64,000 nucleotides of DNA from assembly GCA_901457705.2 (NCBI GenBank), contig LR590083.2:792501-856500 (forward strand), read 5' to 3'. Source of the DNA: Beijerinckiaceae bacterium RH AL1 (GTDB lineage: Bacteria > Pseudomonadota > Alphaproteobacteria > Rhizobiales > Beijerinckiaceae). Shown piece after piece: positions 37,163-47,373 of this stretch; within the stretch, counting starts at the first letter, position 1, and each line of letters opens with the position of its first letter. A program made the position numbers and the translations under genes. The notes beneath the pieces were generated by a model. It was not told where the DNA came from, searched no databases, and saw nothing but the letters and a program-made list of their open reading frames with translations.

Positions 37163-38698
37163 GTGGACACGATTTTGGAGATGCGCGGCATCACCAAGAC
37201 CTTCCCGGGGGCCAAGGCGCTCGACGACGTCAATCTCTCCGTCGCGCGCGGCGAGATCCACGCGCTGGTCGGCGAGAACGGCGCCGGCAAGTCGACACTG
37301 ATGAAGGTGCTGTCGGGCGTCTACCCTCATGGCAGCTACGACGGCGCCATCCTCTACGACGGCGAGGAGCGCCGCTTCGCGACGATCGGCGACAGCGAGA
37401 AGCTCGGGATCATCATCATCCACCAGGAGCTGGCGCTGATCCCGCACCTGTCGATCACCGAAAACATCTTCCTCGGCAACGAGCCGGCGCGCTTCGGCGT
37501 CATCGACCAGCACGCCGCCGCGACGCGCGCGCGGGAGCTGCTCAAGGCCGTCGGGCTCGCCGAGAACCCCGGCACGCTCGTCGGGCAGATCGGCGTCGGC
37601 AAGCAACAGCTCGTCGAGATCGCCAAGGCGCTGTCGAAGAAGGTGCGGCTCCTGATCCTCGACGAGCCGACGGCGAGCCTCAACGAAAGCGACAGCGACG
37701 CGCTTCTCGAGAAGCTGCTCGAGTTCAAGCACCAGGGCATCTCGTCGATCCTCATCTCGCACAAGCTCAACGAGATCGCGAAGGTCGCCGACAAGATCAC
37801 CGTCTTGCGCGACGGCGCGACGATCGAGACGCTGGACGCGGGCAACGGCGCGGTGAGCGAGGATCGCATCATCGCGGGCATGGTCGGCCGAGCGCTCTCC
37901 GACCGCTACCCGAAGCGCACGCCGCGCATCGGCGACGTGCTTTTCGAGGTCAAGGGCTGGAACGCCTACCATCCCCTGCATGCCGAGCGCCATCTCGTGA
38001 AGGACGTCGCGCTCAACGTCCGGCGCGGCGAGGTCGTCGGGCTCGCCGGCCTGATGGGGGCAGGGCGCACCGAGTTCGCGATGAGCGTCTTCGGCCGCGC
38101 CTACGGCCAGAAGATTTCCGGCGAGGCGAGGGTGGACGGCAAGCCCGTCGACCTCTCGACGATCCGCAAGGCGATCGACGCCGGCCTCGCCTATGTCACC
38201 GAGGATCGCAAGCGCCTCGGCCTTCTGCTCGAGGAGAGCATCACGACGAACGTCAGCCTCGCCAACCTGAAGGGCGTGGCGCCGGGCGGCATCATCGATC
38301 GCCTGCACGAGGCGCGGGTGGCGAGCGGCTATCGCGCGAAGCTGCACATCCGCTCGTCGAGCATCGCGCAGAACGTCGTGCACCTGTCGGGCGGCAACCA
38401 GCAGAAGGTCGTGCTCGGCAAATGGCTCTTCGCCGACCCCGCGCTGCTCATCCTCGACGAGCCGACGCGCGGCATCGATGTCGGCGCCAAGTACGAGATC
38501 TATGCGATGATCAACGAGCTCGCCGAGGCCGGCCGCGGCATCCTGATGATCTCGTCGGAAATGCCCGAGCTGCTCGGCACCTGCGATCGCATCTACGTCA
38601 TGAACGAGGGGCGCATCCTCGGCGAGATGTCCGGCGCCGAGGCCTCGCAGGAGAAGATCATGCGGACCATCATGCGGAGCCACGAGAGAGCGGCATGA
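37163..38698 (+). CDS. gguA: Sugar ABC transporter ATP-binding protein
   Basis: A 511-residue protein with two fused ABC domains, the Mgl/Ara/Xyl importer type. Domain 1 has Walker [10 protein letters not shown] (37-45), and a degenerate signature ([18 protein letters not shown]) before Walker [12 protein letters not shown]. Domain 2 has a divergent Walker A ([10 protein letters not shown]) and a canonical [14 protein letters not shown] with [14 protein letters not shown]. It energises uptake of sugars delivered by ChvE. The start is GTG 37163, with GGAGGAAGC just before it; the stop overlaps gguB (ATGA). Confidence 0.95.
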   Translation: MDTILEMRGITKTFPGAKALDDVNLSVARGEIHALVGENGAGKSTLMKVLSGVYPHGSYDGAILYDGEERRFATIGDSEKLGIIIIHQELALIPHLSITENIFLGNEPARFGVIDQHAAATRARELLKAVGLAENPGTLVGQIGVGKQQLVEIAKALSKKVRLLILDEPTASLNESDSDALLEKLLEFKHQGISSILISHKLNEIAKVADKITVLRDGATIETLDAGNGAVSEDRIIAGMVGRALSDRYPKRTPRIGDVLFEVKGWNAYHPLHAERHLVKDVALNVRRGEVVGLAGLMGAGRTEFAMSVFGRAYGQKISGEARVDGKPVDLSTIRKAIDAGLAYVTEDRKRLGLLLEESITTNVSLANLKGVAPGGIIDRLHEARVASGYRAKLHIRSSSIAQNVVHLSGGNQQKVVLGKWLFADPALLILDEPTRGIDVGAKYEIYAMINELAEAGRGILMISSEMPELLGTCDRIYVMNEGRILGEMSGAEASQEKIMRTIMRSHERAA

Positions 38699-39912
38699 CC
38701 ACTGGCCTCGACGTCACGGCGACAGCGCCCGCTGTCGCCCCGCCGACCCGCTCGCTCGGCGCCTTCCTGAAGACGCACGTGCGCGAGTACGGCATGCTGG
38801 CCTCGCTCGCCGCCATCACGCTGTTCTTCGAGATCATGACCAACGGCACGCTGCTGCGGCCGCTGAACCTCACCAACCTCGTGCTGCAGAACAGCTACAT
38901 CGTCATCATGGCGCTCGGCATGCTGCTGGTGATCGTCGCCGGCCATATCGACCTCTCCGTCGGCTCGATCTCCGGCTTCATCGGCGCCGTTGCCGCGGTG
39001 ATGATGGTGAGCCATGGGCTCAACCCGTTCGTCGCCGGCTTCGCCTGCCTGGCGCTCGGCGCGGTCATCGGCGCGATCCAGGGCGGCTTCGTCGCCTACA
39101 TGAAGATTCCCTCCTTCATCGTGACGCTCGCTGGCATGCTCGTGTTCCGCGGCCTGTCGCTCACCGTGCTGCAGGGCCGCTCGATCGGCCCGTTCCCGGT
39201 CGAGTTCCAGCGGCTGTCGTCGGGCTTCATCCCGGATTTCGGCGCGACGCTGGTCGGCCACGTCCACGTCTCGACGGTGCTGATCGGCCTCCTCGTGCCG
39301 AGCCTGCTCGTCGTCGCGCAGATCCGCCATCGCCTGGCGGCACGCCGCCACGCCTTCGAGGTCGAGCCGCTCGTGCTCTTCGTCCTCGGCAACGCCATCG
39401 CCTTCCTGGCGATCGCCGCGCTCGCCTACCAGATGGCGACCTATCGCGGCCTGCCGAACGTGCTCGTCGTGATGGGCCTGCTCATCGTCGTCTACGCGTT
39501 CATGACGACGCGCACGACGGTCGGGCGCCGCATCTACGCGCTCGGCGGCAACGAGAAGGCCGCCAAGCTCTCGGGCATCCGCACCGAGCGGCTGACCTTC
39601 CTCGTCTTCGTCAACATGGGTATGCTGGCGGCACTGGCCGGCCTCATCTTCGCGGCCCGCCTCAACACGGCGACGCCGAAGGCCGGCCTGTCGTTCGAGC
39701 TCGACGTCATCGCCGCCTGCTTCATCGGCGGCGCGTCCTCGTCCGGCGGCGTCGGCAAGATCACCGGCGCCGTCGTCGGCGCCTTCGTGATGGGCGTGAT
39801 GAACAACGGCATGTCGATCCTCGGCATCGGCATCGACTGGCAGCAGGTCATCAAAGGCCTCGTCCTCCTCGCCGCCGTCGTGTTCGACGTCTACAACCGC
39901 GGCAAGACCTGA
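38695..39912 (+). CDS. gguB: Sugar ABC transporter permease
   Basis: A 405-residue inner-membrane permease with about ten hydrophobic helices, of the RbsC/XylH type. [26 protein letters not shown] (near residue 80) and [34 protein letters not shown], the ATPase-contacting loop, are diagnostic. [57 protein letters not shown] closes the protein as usual. ATG 38695 overlaps the gguA stop; the longer open frame from 38422 is within gguA. Last gene of the transporter operon. Confidence 0.94.
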   Translation: MTTGLDVTATAPAVAPPTRSLGAFLKTHVREYGMLASLAAITLFFEIMTNGTLLRPLNLTNLVLQNSYIVIMALGMLLVIVAGHIDLSVGSISGFIGAVAAVMMVSHGLNPFVAGFACLALGAVIGAIQGGFVAYMKIPSFIVTLAGMLVFRGLSLTVLQGRSIGPFPVEFQRLSSGFIPDFGATLVGHVHVSTVLIGLLVPSLLVVAQIRHRLAARRHAFEVEPLVLFVLGNAIAFLAIAALAYQMATYRGLPNVLVVMGLLIVVYAFMTTRTTVGRRIYALGGNEKAAKLSGIRTERLTFLVFVNMGMLAALAGLIFAARLNTATPKAGLSFELDVIAACFIGGASSSGGVGKITGAVVGAFVMGVMNNGMSILGIGIDWQQVIKGLVLLAAVVFDVYNRGKT

Positions 39913-39948
39913 CGGCACGGTCGCGCTACTCGGGTCCTTGTCGTGCAC

Positions 39949-42234
39949 TCAAACGCCGAGCAGCTTCTCGATGCGGATCGGGAGATTTCGGATGCGCGTG
40001 CCGGTGGCGTTGTAGACCGCGTTGGCCAGCGCGGCCGAGCCGCCGACGATGCCGAGCTCGCCGACGCCCTTGATGCCGAGCGGGTTGATCTCGGTGTCGA
40101 TCTCCGGGACCATGATCACCTCGACGCTGCCGATGTCGGCGCAGACCGGCACGAGGTACTCGGCGAGATTGTCGTTGGTGTAGCGCGCCCGCACCGGGTC
40201 GATCTCCGTCGCTTCGTGCAGGCCGGAGGAGAGGCCCCAGATCATGCCGCCCATCAGCTGGCTGTGGGCCGTGCGCGTGTTGACGATATGCCCGGCGGCA
40301 AAGGCGCCGACCATGCGCGGGACCCGCACCTCCTTAGTGCGGCTGTGGACCCGGACCTCGACGAACTGCGCGCCGAAGGCGAACATGATGCGGTCCTTGT
40401 CCTTCGACCCGCCGACGATCGGCGTCGATCCCTTGTAGAGCTTGCCCATGGCGCCCGGCTTCGAGCCATGCGGCACGAACTCGGCATATTCCTCGATGGC
40501 GCCGGCCCCGTTGCGCGCGAACGCCTGGGTCAGCTCCTCGGAGGCGCCGCCGGTCGAAACCAGGCGGCCCTCGTTCAGGCTGTGCGTGCCCGGCTCGCTT
40601 GCGCCCGCGCTCAGTCGCTTGACGATCGCGTCGCAGGCCATCGCGACGGCGTTGCAGGCGCTGGCCGTGGTGACGGAGCCGCCGGCGACGGGGCCGGGCG
40701 GCAGGCTTGAGTCGCCCATCACCACCGTGACCTTCGCGAGATCGATGCCGAGCTTCAGCGCCGTGGTTTGCGCCACAACGGTGTAGGCGCCATTGCCGAT
40801 CTCGGCGCAAGCGATCGCGACATGCGCGGATCCTGAGGCGTCGAGACGGACGCGTGCCGCAGCCGGCGCCTGCTGGCTCGGGTAGCACGACATGGCGCAA
40901 CCCAGGCCGACGAGCCAGTCGCCGTCGCGCACCTGCGCCGGCTTCGGATTGCGCTTCGCCCAGCCGAAGGCGGCCGCGCCCTGGTCGAAGCATGTCATCA
41001 TCGAGCGGGAGGTGAACGGGAGGCCCTTGATCGGCTCGTGCATCGTGTCGTTGACCCGACGCAGCTCGATCGGATCCATGCCGAGCTTCTCGGCCAGCTC
41101 GTCCATCGCGCTCTCGAGCGCAAAGACGTATGGCGTCTCGGCCGGCGCCCGCATGAAGCCGGGCGTGTTGCGATCGGCATGCACGAGGGTCACGGCGCTG
41201 GCGACATTGGGGCAGGCATACATGCGCGTCGTGGCGTCGATGCCGGCCACCGCGTAATCGTCCGGCCGCGAGGTGATCTCCCAGCCCTCGTGCGAGAGGG
41301 CCTGCAGCTTGCCGTCCGGGCCGGCCGCGAGCTTGACGCTATGCTTCGTCTCGGCGCGGTAGGTGTTGATGGTGAAGCCATCGGCACGCGAGGCGACGAG
41401 CTTGACGGGTCGGTTCAGCCGCTTCGCAGCGATGGCGATCAGGGCCGTGCGCGGCGTGACCAGCGATTTCCCGCCGAACGCGCCGCCGATATAGGGGCTG
41501 AGCGCCCGTACCTTCGAGGCCTCCAGCTTGAGCTCTTCAGCGGCCCCGTGCTGCAAGCCGTAGGTTGTCTGGCTCGGCTCGTGGATCGTGAGGTTGGGTC
41601 CGTCCCAGGAGCAGGTGGTGGAGAAGAGCTCGATCGCATTGTGGTGCTGGGTCGGCGTGGCGTACTCCGCCTCGACCTTGACCGGCGCGGCGGCGAACGC
41701 CTTGGCAAAGTCGCCGACCTTCGGCGGTTCGATCTTCTCTGCCTGGTGCGCGTCCTGGATCGCAACCTCGGTCGTGCCGGGCGAGCCGAAGCCCGCGGTC
41801 GGGGTCTCGCTCGTATAGTGGATCTTCAGCCGGTGCGCCGCCTCGCGCGCCGCCTCGAACCGATCGGCCACGACCACCGCGACGATCTGCCCATCGTGCC
41901 AGATCTTGGGCGAGGACAGAGGCACGATCGACGTCGAGGCGGGTCCGCCGGCCTTGCTGAACTTGATCTGCTTGACCGCGTCGGCGGTGTTCTCGTGGGT
42001 CAGGATCAGCAGGACGCCGTCGATCGTACGCGCCTCGGCATCGTCGATCGCGGCGATCGTGCCCTTCGCAATGGCGCTCGTGACGAGGTACGCATAGGCG
42101 GGATTTTTCGTGCCGACATCGGACGCGTAGCCCGCCTGTCCCGTCACCTTCAGGCGCGCGTCAACGCGCGGTGCCGGCTGACCCATGTTGTCCTTCGGCG
42201 TGGGCGCTGCACTGTTCACGGCTGCGATGCTCAT
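39949..42234 (-). CDS. paoC: Molybdenum-binding subunit of a PaoABC-type aldehyde oxidoreductase
   Basis: A 761-residue xanthine-oxidase-family large subunit. It begins with RVDARLKVTGQAGYASD (23-39) as in PaoC. SPYIGGAFGGKSLVTPR is a molybdopterin-binding loop, and GVGELGIVGGSAALANAVYNATG near the C-terminus carries the conserved catalytic Glu of the GVGE motif. It hydroxylates aldehydes to acids at a molybdenum cytosine dinucleotide centre. There is no signal peptide; export would be by hitch-hiking on PaoA. Third of paoA-B-C, starting 5 bp after the paoB stop. The MCD-specific chaperone PaoD/XdhC type is not in the window. Confidence 0.9.
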   Translation of the reverse strand: MSIAAVNSAAPTPKDNMGQPAPRVDARLKVTGQAGYASDVGTKNPAYAYLVTSAIAKGTIAAIDDAEARTIDGVLLILTHENTADAVKQIKFSKAGGPASTSIVPLSSPKIWHDGQIVAVVVADRFEAAREAAHRLKIHYTSETPTAGFGSPGTTEVAIQDAHQAEKIEPPKVGDFAKAFAAAPVKVEAEYATPTQHHNAIELFSTTCSWDGPNLTIHEPSQTTYGLQHGAAEELKLEASKVRALSPYIGGAFGGKSLVTPRTALIAIAAKRLNRPVKLVASRADGFTINTYRAETKHSVKLAAGPDGKLQALSHEGWEITSRPDDYAVAGIDATTRMYACPNVASAVTLVHADRNTPGFMRAPAETPYVFALESAMDELAEKLGMDPIELRRVNDTMHEPIKGLPFTSRSMMTCFDQGAAAFGWAKRNPKPAQVRDGDWLVGLGCAMSCYPSQQAPAAARVRLDASGSAHVAIACAEIGNGAYTVVAQTTALKLGIDLAKVTVVMGDSSLPPGPVAGGSVTTASACNAVAMACDAIVKRLSAGASEPGTHSLNEGRLVSTGGASEELTQAFARNGAGAIEEYAEFVPHGSKPGAMGKLYKGSTPIVGGSKDKDRIMFAFGAQFVEVRVHSRTKEVRVPRMVGAFAAGHIVNTRTAHSQLMGGMIWGLSSGLHEATEIDPVRARYTNDNLAEYLVPVCADIGSVEVIMVPEIDTEINPLGIKGVGELGIVGGSAALANAVYNATGTRIRNLPIRIEKLLGV

Positions 42235-42239
42235 GGCTC

Positions 42240-43259
42240 TCAGGCCTCCATCTTGGCGGCTTCGAGCAGGGCGCGCACGAGCGTCTCCTTGCCGAGCGGC
42301 ACCTTGTACGCATTGTCCTTGCGGGTCGTCGCGCCGGCGAAGGCGATCTCGGCCGCCGCCTTGGCTGCCGCCTCGTCGAGCGGCTTGCCGGCGAGATGAG
42401 CCTCGGCCTCATGAGCGCGCCACGGCACGCTGGCGACGCCGCCGAGCGCGATGCGAACGGCGCCGACGTGATCGCCGTCGAGCCGCAGCACGACCGCCGC
42501 CGATACGAGCGCGAACGCGTAGGACGCGCGATCGCGGACCTTGACGTAGACCGAGCGCCGCGTGCCCGGGGCCGGCACGTGGATCGCGGTGATCAGGTCG
42601 CCCGGTTGCAGATTGGTCTCGATCTCCGGCGTCGACCCCGGCCTGCGATGCAGGTCGGCGAAGCGGATTGCGCGCGACCGTGCGGCACCGCGCACCTCGA
42701 GGACCGCGTCGAGCGCCATCAGAGCCTGCGCGAAGTCGCCGGGGTAGGACGCGATGCACTGGTTGCTGACGCCCAGCACGGCGTGGCCGCGGTTGACGCC
42801 GTCGATCGCGGCGCAGCCCGACCCCGGCACGCGCTTGTTGCATTGGGCATAGGACGTGTCGCGGAAGTACGAGCACCGGGTCCGCTGGAGGATGTTGCCA
42901 CCGAGGCTCGCCATGTTGCGCAGCCCGGAGGATGCCGCCAGCGCCATCGTCTGCGCGATCACGGGATAGTCGCGCTGGACCACCTGATGGTTCGCCAGCT
43001 CCGACATGCGCACCAGCGCGCCAAGCCGCAGGCCCGCGTCGGTGACGACGATGCGGCTGGCATCGGGATCCTTGCTGAGCGGATTGATGTCGACGAGGTG
43101 CGTCGGACGCATCACGTCGAGCGTCATGAGGTCGATCAGGGTCGTGCCGCCGGCAAGGTACTGGGTCGGGCTCGCGACATGCGAGGACGCTTGGCTCGAC
43201 GCCGCCGCCGCTACTGCGACAGACGTCGTGGTCGCCGTCTCGAAGGTGAAGGGACGCAT
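42240..43259 (-). CDS. paoB: FAD-binding subunit of a PaoABC-type aldehyde oxidoreductase
   Basis: A 339-residue FAD-binding protein of the CO dehydrogenase medium-chain family. YLAGGTTLIDLMTLDVMRPTHLVDI (about 34-58) and the ASSGLRNMASLGGNILQRTRCSYFRD stretch bind FAD. CSYFRD...CNKRVPGSGC includes the extra cysteines that bind a [4Fe-4S] cluster in E. coli PaoB. It passes electrons between the iron-sulfur and molybdenum subunits. It starts 4 bp after the paoA stop. Confidence 0.9.
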   Translation of the reverse strand: MRPFTFETATTTSVAVAAAASSQASSHVASPTQYLAGGTTLIDLMTLDVMRPTHLVDINPLSKDPDASRIVVTDAGLRLGALVRMSELANHQVVQRDYPVIAQTMALAASSGLRNMASLGGNILQRTRCSYFRDTSYAQCNKRVPGSGCAAIDGVNRGHAVLGVSNQCIASYPGDFAQALMALDAVLEVRGAARSRAIRFADLHRRPGSTPEIETNLQPGDLITAIHVPAPGTRRSVYVKVRDRASYAFALVSAAVVLRLDGDHVGAVRIALGGVASVPWRAHEAEAHLAGKPLDEAAAKAAAEIAFAGATTRKDNAYKVPLGKETLVRALLEAAKMEA

Positions 43260-43263
43260 CGGC

Positions 43264-43878
43264 TCAGGCCCCCATCTTCGATTTGGCCTCGACGATCGCG
43301 GCGACGATGTTGGGGTAGGCGGCGCAGCGGCACAGGTTGCCGCTCATGAACTCGCGGATGCTGTCTTCGGAGCCGGCGTGGCCGCCCTTGATGCAGGCGA
43401 CGCCCGACATGATCTGCCCCGAGGTGCAATAGCCGCATTGAAAGGCATCGTGGTCGATGAAGGCCTGCTGCAGCGGGTGCAGCTCGCCGCTCGGCGCCGC
43501 CAGCCCCTCGATGGTGGTGATCGCGCGGCCCTGAGCCGCGATCGCAAGGGTCAGGCAGCTGTTCACGCTCTGCCCGTCGAGATGCACCGTGCAGGCGCCG
43601 CACTGACCGTGACCGCAGCCTTTCTTCGAGCCGGTGAGCCCGATGTGCTCGCGCAACGCATCGAGCAGGGTGGTCCGCGGATCGATCGCCAGCTCCTGCT
43701 TCTGCCCGTTCACATTGAGCGTGATCGGCACCAGCGGCGACGTGGGCGGGCTGGACGGCGCGGCCTGCGCGCCTGCGCCAAACCTGTCGGCGACGAGGGG
43801 AACCGTAGCGCCTGCCGCGGACGCACGTATGAACCGGCGACGGCTCAGACCGCTCCGGTCGTCCTTCTCATCGAGCAT
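43264..43878 (-). CDS. paoA: Tat-exported 2Fe-2S subunit of a PaoABC-type aldehyde oxidoreductase
   Basis: A 204-residue protein with a twin-arginine signal (LSRRRFIRASAAG, 11-23; cleavage near AQA at 39) and two [2Fe-2S] sites. The plant-type site is Cys88, 93, 96, 108 (KKGCGHGQCGAC), the second Cys148, 151, 183, 185 (QCGYC, LCRC). This is the electron-transfer subunit and supplies the Tat signal for the whole complex, which works in the periplasm. ATG 43878 (MLDEKDD) with GAGGGAACAGC upstream is chosen over the open frame to 43980. Confidence 0.92.
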   Translation of the reverse strand: MLDEKDDRSGLSRRRFIRASAAGATVPLVADRFGAGAQAAPSSPPTSPLVPITLNVNGQKQELAIDPRTTLLDALREHIGLTGSKKGCGHGQCGACTVHLDGQSVNSCLTLAIAAQGRAITTIEGLAAPSGELHPLQQAFIDHDAFQCGYCTSGQIMSGVACIKGGHAGSEDSIREFMSGNLCRCAAYPNIVAAIVEAKSKMGA

Positions 43879-44042
43879 GCTGTTCCCTCGCTTCAGCCAT
43901 ATGCGGAAAACTCGGGGGCGGAATGGCTTTGCAATAACAACCGTTCCAGTCTTCACCTGTCGTTGAAGTCGCAGCCTCAAGCCAGCGCTGGGCTCAACGG
44001 ACGACAGGGCAGCGCTGTCAGGCTTTTGGCAGGTCCGTCATG

Positions 44043-45338
44043 CTATCGGCTCTGCCAGCTTGGGGGACGCGATGTTGCGCCCGGCAGGGATGCTGTTCCG
44101 AGGCCGCTCACGCTTTCGACGCCGCGAAGGGCACGAAGAAAGAGGCGGCCGATCGCTAACTGGCGCGGCAACGCCGACGGGCGCACGGGGCGATAGGCAA
44201 GTCGCGGGCTTGCCGTCTCGATCGCCGCCAGCACCTGCCCGGCAAATGGCGACTCGACGATCCGCATGGCCGTTGGCCGCGGGATCGCAAGAAAAAATGC
44301 CCACCGCCACGTTGCCTTCAGTCCGCCGCTCGCATGCAAACGGCGCAAGGTACGCCGCCAAAAGCATCTGTTTACAAAGGTGAGCACGCGTTCGAGCCGA
44401 AGATCGCAGTGGCTGTCGGGGACTTCGCATCTCAGCCTGATGGTGTCCGCGACGCCCCCGGTCGCACGGCCCTCGAGGCGGCCTGACGTCACCACTTGGA
44501 TCGTGGGATCATGCCGGACGACAAGATCGTGCGCACGGATCGCGTCGATGAAGGCACAATCCTCGCCTGCCGGCTGATCGGGCATACCGCCGACGGCCCG
44601 ATAGGCTGTCAAACGAACGGCCAGCGTAGCCCCGGACTTCGTCCAGTGGCATGGCCACGGGTTGCCCGGCTCGGCATCGAGCCGCGCGCCGATCTCCGTG
44701 AGAATGGCTTCGTATTCGGCCTCAAGCCGTCCTCGTGCATGAAGCCGGGGAGGAAGCAGCGCTGCCTCATGAGGCTCGAGACTGATCCGTCCCGCGACAG
44801 CATCGGCGCCCTTTGCGATACAAGCGAGGTTGCGGGCCACCCAGTCCTTTCCGACGCAGCTGTCGGCATCCGTTGTGAGGAGGACGCCGTCGGCATGGCC
44901 ACCTTCAACAAGCCATTCCGCGGCAGCGTCCATGGCGATACGTCTGGCCCAGCCCGCCGATGCCGCCGGATCCGTTCTTTCGATCAAGCGCAAGGGCCAC
45001 GGCAGCGGCGGAAGCGCTCGAACCACATCGCAGGTGTCGTCGGTGCAGTTGTTTGCAAACAAAACGATGCCGAGGCTGCCGGGGTCGAGTCCGACCTGCG
45101 AAGCCAGGGCCGAGAGACAGCCTTCGATCCGGGCGCGCTCGTTGCGGACTGGAATGGCGACCACAACCCGCGGGGTCGCGCTCGCTGCCTTTGAACGAGC
45201 CTGGGACGTGTCTACCAGAAGAAGCTCCTGTCTTGGCGATATGAGCGCCGGCTGTTCAATAATAGGTCCAAGGTCGCATGCCAACCTGAAGCAAATGACA
45301 CTGGACCTGTCTAAAAGACGCAGAAATATTGCGGTCAC
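44043..45338 (-). CDS. Family 2 glycosyltransferase
   Basis: Up to 431 residues with a GT-A fold. VVVAIPVRNERARIEGCLSALASQ (58-81) is the nucleotide-sugar entry, VLLTTDADSCVGKDWVARNL gives the DAD metal-binding motif, and GEDCAFIDAIRAHDLVVRHDP the catalytic acidic region. The C-terminal 120 residues are variable, and no transmembrane segment is evident. GTG 45338 has its ribosome-binding site too close, and the first ~55 residues are not recognisably part of the family, so the true start may be downstream. It follows the cytochrome b561 gene by 16 bp. The acceptor is unknown. Confidence 0.82.
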   Translation of the reverse strand: MTAIFLRLLDRSSVICFRLACDLGPIIEQPALISPRQELLLVDTSQARSKAASATPRVVVAIPVRNERARIEGCLSALASQVGLDPGSLGIVLFANNCTDDTCDVVRALPPLPWPLRLIERTDPAASAGWARRIAMDAAAEWLVEGGHADGVLLTTDADSCVGKDWVARNLACIAKGADAVAGRISLEPHEAALLPPRLHARGRLEAEYEAILTEIGARLDAEPGNPWPCHWTKSGATLAVRLTAYRAVGGMPDQPAGEDCAFIDAIRAHDLVVRHDPTIQVVTSGRLEGRATGGVADTIRLRCEVPDSHCDLRLERVLTFVNRCFWRRTLRRLHASGGLKATWRWAFFLAIPRPTAMRIVESPFAGQVLAAIETASPRLAYRPVRPSALPRQLAIGRLFLRALRGVESVSGLGTASLPGATSRPPSWQSR

Positions 45339-45354
45339 GTCCTTCGCATTTTGT

Positions 45355-45967
45355 TCAATCGCGCTCGTTCGCTTGCCGCGGCAGCATACGACTAAGAGCG
45401 CCGTCCCGGCGGACGAACAGATGCCAAGCGGTACCCGCCAGGTGCAGGACGATCAGCCCATAGACCACGAACTGGGTGATCAGCACGTGGACGATCGCCG
45501 CCGCCTTGCCCACGTCTTGGGAGACCGGCATCTTCGGCACGTCGACCAAGCCCGAGGAAGCTGATCGGCGGCTTGTCGCCGGCCGACATGACGTACCCCG
45601 ACACCGGCATGATGATCAGCACGGCGTAGAGCAGCCAGTGCGTGAGATGCGCGAGGCGTTGCTCCCATCGGCCCATGGTGCCCGGCAGCGCCGGCGGTGG
45701 GTTCATGATCCTGTAGAAAATCCGCGCTGCGACGATCGCGAAAAGGACGAGGCCGACGCTCATGTGCGCTGCCGCGTAATCATCCGGCGTGCCGGGGAAC
45801 GGCGCGACATAGACGTCTGGGTGCCCGGGCTTCGTCTTGAACGCACCGAAGATCCAACCAAGCGGAATGACGATGAACATCAGCACCGCGGTGATCCAGT
45901 GAAACCAGCGGGCGCCAATTGTATAGCGCCGCATATCGCTTCCCCGCGGTCCAAGCTCGAGCGGCAT
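45355..45967 (-). pseudogene. Cytochrome b561-family protein (frameshifted)
   Basis: A four-helix haem b protein of the bacterial YceJ/CybB type, about 203 residues when repaired. RRYTIGARWFHWITAVLMF and AAAHMSVGLVLFAIVAARIFYRI, then LAHLTHWLLYAVLIIMPVSGYVMS, supply haem-ligand histidines. The frame breaks at about 45553 in a GGG run: removing one G joins ISFLGL to VDVPKMPVSQDVGKAAAIVH and the last helix LITQFVVYGLIVLHLAGTAWHLFVRRDG, ending at 45355. It would oxidise ubiquinol or carry electrons in the membrane. Two starts (45967 and 45934) both have good ribosome-binding sites. It is divergent from the first MFS gene. Confidence 0.75.
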
Positions 45968-46110
45968 GGTTGAAGCTCCCTACGTCGCGAACGGCGCGAG
46001 CCTTCTGAACGATCGTGGGTCGCCGCCGTTGCGATCACGGTTCGGCCAACCGTCTAGGCATGTCTTTTCACGCCGCGTTTACGGGCGCACATGCCGCAGA
46101 CAGGCTGGTG

Positions 46111-47373
46111 ATGCCGGGTGATAGATTCGCGGTGCTGTGCATTTGCTTGGAGGCTTGCGTCATTCCCATCGCAAAGATCCATCGCAGGCTCAGCGCGCTG
46201 AACTTTGCTCTCGCCGGTGCTCGGGAAGGCTTCGGGCCATTTCTCGGCGTCTACTTGCAAGCTCGCGGCTTCGATCCGGCACTCACCGGCTTGGCGATGT
46301 CGGTTGCGGGCGTAAGCGGCCTGATCGCCACGACGCCCATTGCGGCGCTTTGAGATCGTTCCGAGTCGAAGCGTTTTGCTCTGGCCATGGCGGTCGTTGC
46401 GATCGCCATCGGAGCGCTTGTGATCGTCGCGACGAAGAGCCTCTGGGTCGTCGGCGGCGCGCAGCTCCTCATCGGAGTCGGCGATACGAGCATCGCGCCG
46501 ATCTTGGCAGCGATCACGCTTGGCATCGTAGGTCCGACTGTGTTCGCCGAGCGGATCTCTCGCAACGAGGTCTTCAACCACGCAGGCAACGCGGCGAATG
46601 CTTTGCTCGCGGCCGTTTTGGGATATGCGTTCGGCTTGGGATATGTCGCGCTGGCGATCGTGGTCATGGCAGCGGCCTCGTGCCTGGTGCTGGCCCGCAT
46701 CGACGCGGGAACCATCGATCACCGGCAAGCGCGCGGCGGCGACGCGGACGACCGTTCGACGATCAAGGCCCTCGCTCAGACGCCGCGCTTGCTTCTGCTC
46801 GCCGTGGCGGTCTTCATGTTCCAGACGTCCAATGGGGCTTTGTTGCCGTTTCTCGCTCAAGCCCGCACCGTGGCCGGGGACAACCCGAGCATCGTCACCG
46901 GCGTGATGACCGTCGTCACGCAATTGACCATGGTCGGTGCTGCTGTCGTAGCTATCCCGATCGCCCGGCGGATCGGTTTTGCTGGGGTGATGTCCACGGC
47001 CTTGATCCTTGCCGCGATCTGCAGCCTGCTTGCTGCCGCCACTCATTCCTGGTTCTTGGTGATCGTCGTTCAAGTCATCGGAGGGACGGCGATGGGCATG
47101 AGCGGCGTCGCGGTCCCCGCCCTCGTCGAGGACATCATGCGAGGCACCGGACGTGCCGGATCGGGCCTCGGCGCCGTGCTGACCGCGTTCGGCGCGGGCG
47201 CGACGGTAAGCCCCTTGGTCGCCGGCATGGACGCGCAACGCATCGGCTTTTCCGGATCGTTCCTGGTGCTCAGCGCCATAGCATTGATTGGGTGGGTCAT
47301 CTGGGTCTTGGGGCACTGGTACTTTGAGAGAAGATCAGCCGTCCTGAACCAGCAGAAGGCCGAACCAGGTTGA
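46111..47373 (+). pseudogene. MFS transporter interrupted by an in-frame TGA
   Basis: A major facilitator, about 420 residues. ALNFALAGAREGFGPFLGVYLQARGFDPALTGLAMSVAGVSGLIATTPIAAL is cut by TGA (46351-46353) and continues in the same frame with DRSESKRFALAMAVVAIAIGALVIVATKS, precisely the helix 2-3 loop (D-R-x-x-x-K/R). The rest has at least nine further hydrophobic segments to 47373. Because no frame change is needed, a single substitution, real or erroneous, explains the stop. ATG 46111 is a tentative start; 46015 and 46060 are alternatives. Its stop overlaps the TTG of the next MFS gene. Substrate unknown. Confidence 0.75.

Noticed and set aside
44496-45194. Open frame on the + strand opposite the family 2 glycosyltransferase
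   Set aside because: No family features; the minus frame has the DAD and GEDCAF motifs.
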